From: Melghirimyces algeriensis
Lineage (GTDB): Bacteria > Bacillota > Bacilli > Thermoactinomycetales > DSM-45169
Assembly: GCF_900182565.1 (NCBI RefSeq)
Contig: NZ_FXTI01000005.1
Location: 186,001 to 250,000 of the forward strand
Length of the DNA stretch: 64,000 bases
Direction of reading: 5' to 3'
Shown: piece after piece, positions 60,348 to 64,000 of the stretch
Position numbering within the stretch: position 1 is the stretch's first letter
Layout: the number at the start of each line of letters is the position of its first letter
Program-made: the position numbers and the translations under genes
Notes under the pieces: generated by a model
Databases searched by the model: none
Seen by the model: only the letters and a program-made list of their open reading frames with translations
What the model was told of the DNA's origin: nothing

Positions 60348-62299
60348 TCGGTGTCGCCCCCCTCCTCGAAGTTCTCTCTCAGCACTTCCAATAAGCGTTG
60401 GCGGGCTTCTTGTGGAGTTCCTTCCTCAAACTGCACAGCGGCATTTGTAAGGTGCCCTCCACCTCCAAGAGCTTCCATAATCAATTGGACACTGATCTCC
60501 CCTTGGGAACGGGCACTGATCGCCACTTTCCCATCTTCTCTCAGACCAATTACAAAAGAAGCGCTGATGCCCTTCATATTTAACAATGTATCAGCTGCCT
60601 GAGCAATAACCAATTGGTCATACCGTTCCTCTTCTTCCCCGACAGCCACCGCAACTTTATCGTATACCACTTCGGTATCTTTGACAATCTCTGCCCGTTT
60701 TACAAACCGATTGAAATCTTCTTTCAGCAACGTTTGCACCATTGCCAGATCTGCTCCATGCCTTCTTAAAAAGGAAGCCGCTTCAAACGTTCTGGAACCG
60801 GAACGAAAAGCAAAACTCTTGGTATCCACAACGATACCTGCCAACAGCGCTGTCGCTTCAAGGTTGTCGATCGATAACTGCTCCTGATACTCAAGCAGTT
60901 CTGTAACCAGCTCACAAGTGGAAGAAGCATACGGTTCCAAGTACACCAGTACCGGATCTTTGACAAACTCTTCCCCGCGGCGGTGATGATCAATCACCAC
61001 AACACGGTTACATTTTTCTACTAAGCGGGGCTCAATGGTCATCGACGGTTTATGCGTATCCACCAGAACCAAGAGGGTGTTTTCACCCATCTGCTGAAGC
61101 GCCCGCTCCGGGGAGATAAATGCTCCATCCAACACTTCATGCTCAGCGATCACTTCCATCAACGCTTCAATCGAAGGATTGGAATCTTTGATGATAATCG
61201 ATCCTTTCCGGTCTGCCATTCGAACCGCTCGCAATACCCCGATCGCAGCTCCAACAGCATCCATATCCGGTTGATCATGCCCCATAATCAATACTTGATC
61301 ACTGTCACGAATCAAGTTGGACAAAGCATGTGAAATCACTCTGGCCCGAACCCTGGTTCTTTTTTCAATGGCATTCGTCTTGCCACCAAAAAAGAGAACC
61401 CGTTCACCGTCCTGAACGGCAGCTTGATCTCCGCCACGGGCTAATGCAATATCCAAGGAAGCTTCTGCCGCATGCGCCTGCTCCACGGTGGAAGTACGAA
61501 GAGCCGCCAAACCGATACTCAATGTGATTGGAATTTTGTTCTGACGAGTCATATCCCGTACTACATCCAAAATATCGAAGCGGTTTTGGATCAATTCATC
61601 CAAGGATTCCCGACGGAGTACCATAAAGAACTTATCCGAGTCAAACTGTCGGAGACTGATATCATGTTCTTGCGCCCAGCGGGTAATCGCACCCAGGACA
61701 TTGGATAAAAGCTGTGTTCGTTCCTGTTCATCAAGACCCGTTCCGGCTTCATCATAGTTATCCAAATGGAGATACCCTATAATGGTCTGTTCTTGGTTAT
61801 ATTGCTTCTCCAACTCTTTTAAACGAGTGATATCCCGAAAAAAATAAAGTCGTTCCTTTCGGTGGTGGATCACTTCAAAAAAACGTTTTCCCATCTGCAA
61901 TTTGCGAATGGTGCCCTCTTCCGTTTCAAGATCGGGAAAGACTTCAGACATCGGAGATCCAATGAGGGAATCCCGTCCTGTCATCTCTTTCACAAAGGGG
62001 TTGTGCCACTCCATCCGCCCCTTCCGATCATAGAGCACCATGCCTACAGGCATCTGATCAAGAGCAATCTGGCTCGCTCCTTTCGTACGATGGGAAAGGG
62101 TTAAAACATATTCGGTAAAGTCCTTCCGAAAAGACTGCTCTGCTCGATATAGTATATATCCCAGTCCAATAAAAACAACGAGACTGAACAACGCAAAAGG
62201 CCAATTATATGCAGCCAGAATGGAAATCAGGACCAAACTGAAACACATGGCAAAAACCATATGGTATCCGTGCCATCGTTTGGTTAAAAAATTCGGCAT
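60344..62299 (-). CDS. gdpP: Cyclic-di-AMP phosphodiesterase
   Basis: GdpP (YybT) degrades c-di-AMP. 651 residues: two membrane helices (about 12-55), PAS (about 80-170), a degenerate GGDEF domain (FDSDKFFMVL), then DHH and DHHA1 with GHDQPDMDAVGA, LVDTHKPSM, VVIDHHRRGEEF and the late GGGHLTNAA. ATG at 62299 has AAGGGG eight bases upstream. It follows yybS and precedes rplI, the Bacillus order. It affects wall and potassium balance and, through these, sporulation. Confidence 0.96.
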   Translation of the reverse strand: MPNFLTKRWHGYHMVFAMCFSLVLISILAAYNWPFALFSLVVFIGLGYILYRAEQSFRKDFTEYVLTLSHRTKGASQIALDQMPVGMVLYDRKGRMEWHNPFVKEMTGRDSLIGSPMSEVFPDLETEEGTIRKLQMGKRFFEVIHHRKERLYFFRDITRLKELEKQYNQEQTIIGYLHLDNYDEAGTGLDEQERTQLLSNVLGAITRWAQEHDISLRQFDSDKFFMVLRRESLDELIQNRFDILDVVRDMTRQNKIPITLSIGLAALRTSTVEQAHAAEASLDIALARGGDQAAVQDGERVLFFGGKTNAIEKRTRVRARVISHALSNLIRDSDQVLIMGHDQPDMDAVGAAIGVLRAVRMADRKGSIIIKDSNPSIEALMEVIAEHEVLDGAFISPERALQQMGENTLLVLVDTHKPSMTIEPRLVEKCNRVVVIDHHRRGEEFVKDPVLVYLEPYASSTCELVTELLEYQEQLSIDNLEATALLAGIVVDTKSFAFRSGSRTFEAASFLRRHGADLAMVQTLLKEDFNRFVKRAEIVKDTEVVYDKVAVAVGEEEERYDQLVIAQAADTLLNMKGISASFVIGLREDGKVAISARSQGEISVQLIMEALGGGGHLTNAAVQFEEGTPQEARQRLLEVLRENFEEGGDTE

Positions 62300-62454
62300 G
62301 AAGACAACCCCTTACACCCGGAGCCGGATAAAAAAGCATGTTGCCCGGTACCCCTCTGAGGATGAAAGTGTTGATAACAACATCTTAAAGGCAGATATGT
62401 GAAATCACAATAAAAAACGATCTGTAACCCGCACGACAAGGGCTGGAATCAACA

Positions 62455-63366
62455 TTATTCTTCCCCCTGGAACCGGGATCGAATTCTGGTTCCAGTATCT
62501 AAGATCCCCAAAAAATGGACAACCATGGTTGCAAATGGAATAAAAATGGTAAGTGCGATCACAGAGATCATCCATCCTCTTCCACGATTATATCGCTTCA
62601 GAAGTAGAGAAATGAAAGAAAACCCCTGGATCAGAAAAAAAACAAACAGGATCACCACAATATTGCTGAGAGCCAACACTTGATGGTTGTCGTTCATACC
62701 GAAGATCAAAAAGACGAGCAGAACAAAAAAATAGAAGTAAAAAAAGGAGCGTGGTAAATGCCATTTTCGAAAGGGAGGTAAATATTTCTTGGGGAATCCC
62801 TGCTTAACAAGCCAACGACGCCCGACAATCAGATTAAGAAGCGGAACCGGTGCAATCATCAGTAGCAACATACCTGGAACGACAGTCATCATAGACGACC
62901 ATTCAGGTAAGGGTTCATTCAAACCATAAGCTTGAAAGATCTCCTGGTTCCGTTCCCATTCCTGTTGAAATAATGCACTCATCTGGTCTGTAATATCAAG
63001 AAACAGCACCATCACCGTCAACAGCAAAAGCGATCCTGCCCAAACGGCAGTTAAACCACCCAATACCACATCTGTACCTGTACTGCTGTCCTCGCGATAT
63101 AATCCTCCCATTATCATCCCTGTAGCTGCTACCAGGAAAATGACCATTACATTTAGAGGCTGGCCGGTTAACACCCATAGCAACAATGCTCCAAGACCCA
63201 TAGGGAAAAGAGCAGAAAGCCAACCATTTTTAGAGGTATGCAGGAAAAAGGGTAGAGGGAGAAACCAAACAGTCAAAAGAGAAAGAGGCGTAATCAAGGA
63301 AAAGGTGATGAGCAGGAACAGGAGGACGGTTATAATCCCGTCGCGAATATCTGATATCCGGAACAA
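62455..63366 (-). CDS. yybS: YybS-family (DUF2232) membrane protein
   Basis: 303 residues with about eight hydrophobic helices and few charged loops, of the YybS/DUF2232 family with unknown function. TTG at 63366 has GAGGTG eight bases upstream. It lies 155 bases upstream of gdpP, in the same order as Bacillus; the gap holds no gene. The name is by position and topology. Confidence 0.85.
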   Translation of the reverse strand: MFRISDIRDGIITVLLFLLITFSLITPLSLLTVWFLPLPFFLHTSKNGWLSALFPMGLGALLLWVLTGQPLNVMVIFLVAATGMIMGGLYREDSSTGTDVVLGGLTAVWAGSLLLLTVMVLFLDITDQMSALFQQEWERNQEIFQAYGLNEPLPEWSSMMTVVPGMLLLMIAPVPLLNLIVGRRWLVKQGFPKKYLPPFRKWHLPRSFFYFYFFVLLVFLIFGMNDNHQVLALSNIVVILFVFFLIQGFSFISLLLKRYNRGRGWMISVIALTIFIPFATMVVHFLGILDTGTRIRSRFQGEE

Positions 63367-63373
63367 ATCCAGC

Positions 63374-63685
63374 TCACCTCTTGCTTATATATTCATCCAA
63401 ATGGGACAGATCGCCATACCAATCCTCCAACTGATGTCGCTCCCTTGTCGCTTCCCTCAGCTTCCTCGTCACCGCTTGATCCACTTCCCTGAATGAAAGA
63501 CCTACACGACGAGCAAGTACATATGTGGCCACGACCAAGCTGGCAAGACTGTCTGCGATCAACGATTGATTGGCGGTATGCAAACCTTTGAACAGATTTG
63601 CAATCTGATCCAGGATTTCTGTCTTTAACCACTCTATCACTTTCATGCTTTTTGCAATGTGTACGCTCCGTTCCGGCCTGCTCAT
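63374..63685 (-). CDS. MazG-like family protein
   Basis: 103 residues, mostly helical: IEWLKTEILDQIANLFKGLHTANQSLIADSLASLVVATYVLARRVGLSFREVDQAVTRKL in outline (Bacillus MazG-like family). It resembles one repeat of the all-alpha NTP pyrophosphatases but lacks the full EExxE metal motif, so it may not be active. ATG at 63685 has AAAGGGAG upstream. It sits between rpsR and yybS. Confidence 0.78.
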   Translation of the reverse strand: MSRPERSVHIAKSMKVIEWLKTEILDQIANLFKGLHTANQSLIADSLASLVVATYVLARRVGLSFREVDQAVTRKLREATRERHQLEDWYGDLSHLDEYISKR

Positions 63686-63784
63686 GTTTCCGCACTCCCT
63701 TTAATTGCTTGGACTTAGGAGGTACTTTCAACAGCTGTCTGTCAATTTCCTCCTTTTCCCTGACAAGAGGCGGAAACCGGCTAT

Positions 63785-63808
63785 AAAAAAAAGGGGCACT
63801 CGCCCCTT
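63785..63808 (-). terminator. Terminator of rpsR
   Basis: AAGGGGC and GCCCCTT pair around GAGT, with eight T following on the minus strand. Confidence 0.85.
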
Positions 63809-63818
63809 CCCTGCTGGC

Positions 63819-64000
63819 TCAGTCCGTGGAATAAGGAAGCAGAGCCATCTGCCGGGCCCGTTTAATTGCCCGAGTCAATTGCCGTTGATATTTGGATGAA
63901 GTTCCCGTCACCCGGCGGGGGAGAATCTTACCCCGTTCGCTGATAAACTTGCGGAGCAGATCCACATCCTTATAGTCAATATAATCAATCTTGTTCACTG
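63819..64000 (-). CDS. rpsR: 30S ribosomal protein S18 (partial, N-terminus outside window)
   Basis: The visible 60 residues, from VNKIDYIDYKDVDLLRKF through ERGKILPRRVTGTSSKYQRQ to KRARQMALLPYSTD and the stop, are the conserved part of S18. The 5' end is beyond the right edge. As in Bacillus it should lie after rpsF and ssb. Confidence 0.96.
   Translation of the reverse strand, partial: VNKIDYIDYKDVDLLRKFISERGKILPRRVTGTSSKYQRQLTRAIKRARQMALLPYSTD

Overview
The window comes from an endospore-forming, Gram-positive Bacillota, most likely a member of the Thermoactinomycetaceae (inference). Support: spo0F, a spo-type sensor kinase and a YheC/YheD spore-coat-type protein; the complete walRKHIJ-htrA block; a secreted M14 carboxypeptidase that closely resembles carboxypeptidase T of Thermoactinomyces vulgaris; and blocks whose gene order matches Bacillus (spo0F-pyrG-rpoE, argS-ywiB / speB-speE-pbp-ywhD, walR to rlmH, purA, dnaB-rplI-gdpP-yybS-rpsR). 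No rRNA, tRNA, CRISPR array or transposase gene was seen. The window cuts kce at the left edge and rpsR at the right edge.

Layout. 1-3.9 kb: kce (partial) and kal sit just downstream of spo0F, followed by pyrG with a CTP-sensing leader, and rpoE (all minus strand). 4.3-13.7 kb: a tightly coupled minus-strand operon thl-hbd-acd-acd-meaB-tetR-icmF for short and branched acyl-CoA metabolism. 14-16.2 kb: a FadF-like iron-sulfur oxidoreductase. 16.2-20.4 kb: a small zinc-ribbon gene, then an ECF41 sigma factor with its partner flavin oxidoreductase and a matching promoter, then a small membrane protein. 20.4-29.4 kb: the lysine-degradation operon kdd-kamA-kamB-kamC-kamD-kamE behind a sigma-54 promoter, with its likely RocR-type activator next door. 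29.5-31.5 kb: carboxypeptidase T and two tiny membrane proteins. 31.5-38 kb: argS, ywiB, speB, speE, a class A penicillin-binding protein. 38.3-40.8 kb: an SDR/alpha-beta-hydrolase fusion with a TetR regulator and two matching operators. 41.2-45.4 kb: ywhD, a sporulation-type kinase with a degenerate GGDEF domain, an unknown protein, and a YheC/YheD protein. 45.6-53.2 kb: walRKHIJ, htrA, a CxxH/CxxC protein, rlmH. 53.2-64 kb: purA, a fructose operon (fruR-fruK-IIBC-IIA), dnaB, rplI, gdpP, yybS, a MazG-like protein and rpsR.

How the genes fit together. KamA, KamD/E, Kdd, Kce and Kal together convert L-lysine to acetoacetate and crotonyl-CoA. Hbd and thiolase from the fatty-acid operon could carry the C4-CoA on to acetyl-CoA, although no crotonase or acetoacetate-activating enzyme is visible here. 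The acyl-CoA dehydrogenases and FadF form the electron route from acyl-CoA to the membrane. The genes for sporulation entry (spo0F and a kinase, each with SigH-like and Spo0A-like sites) share the window with this catabolism, and kal-kce lie directly behind spo0F, which suggests amino-acid catabolism linked to late growth.

The least explained material is a structured repeat element present at about 4.1 kb and 41.1 kb, whose long hairpin shows compensating base changes, and a third partly related copy at 13.9 kb.
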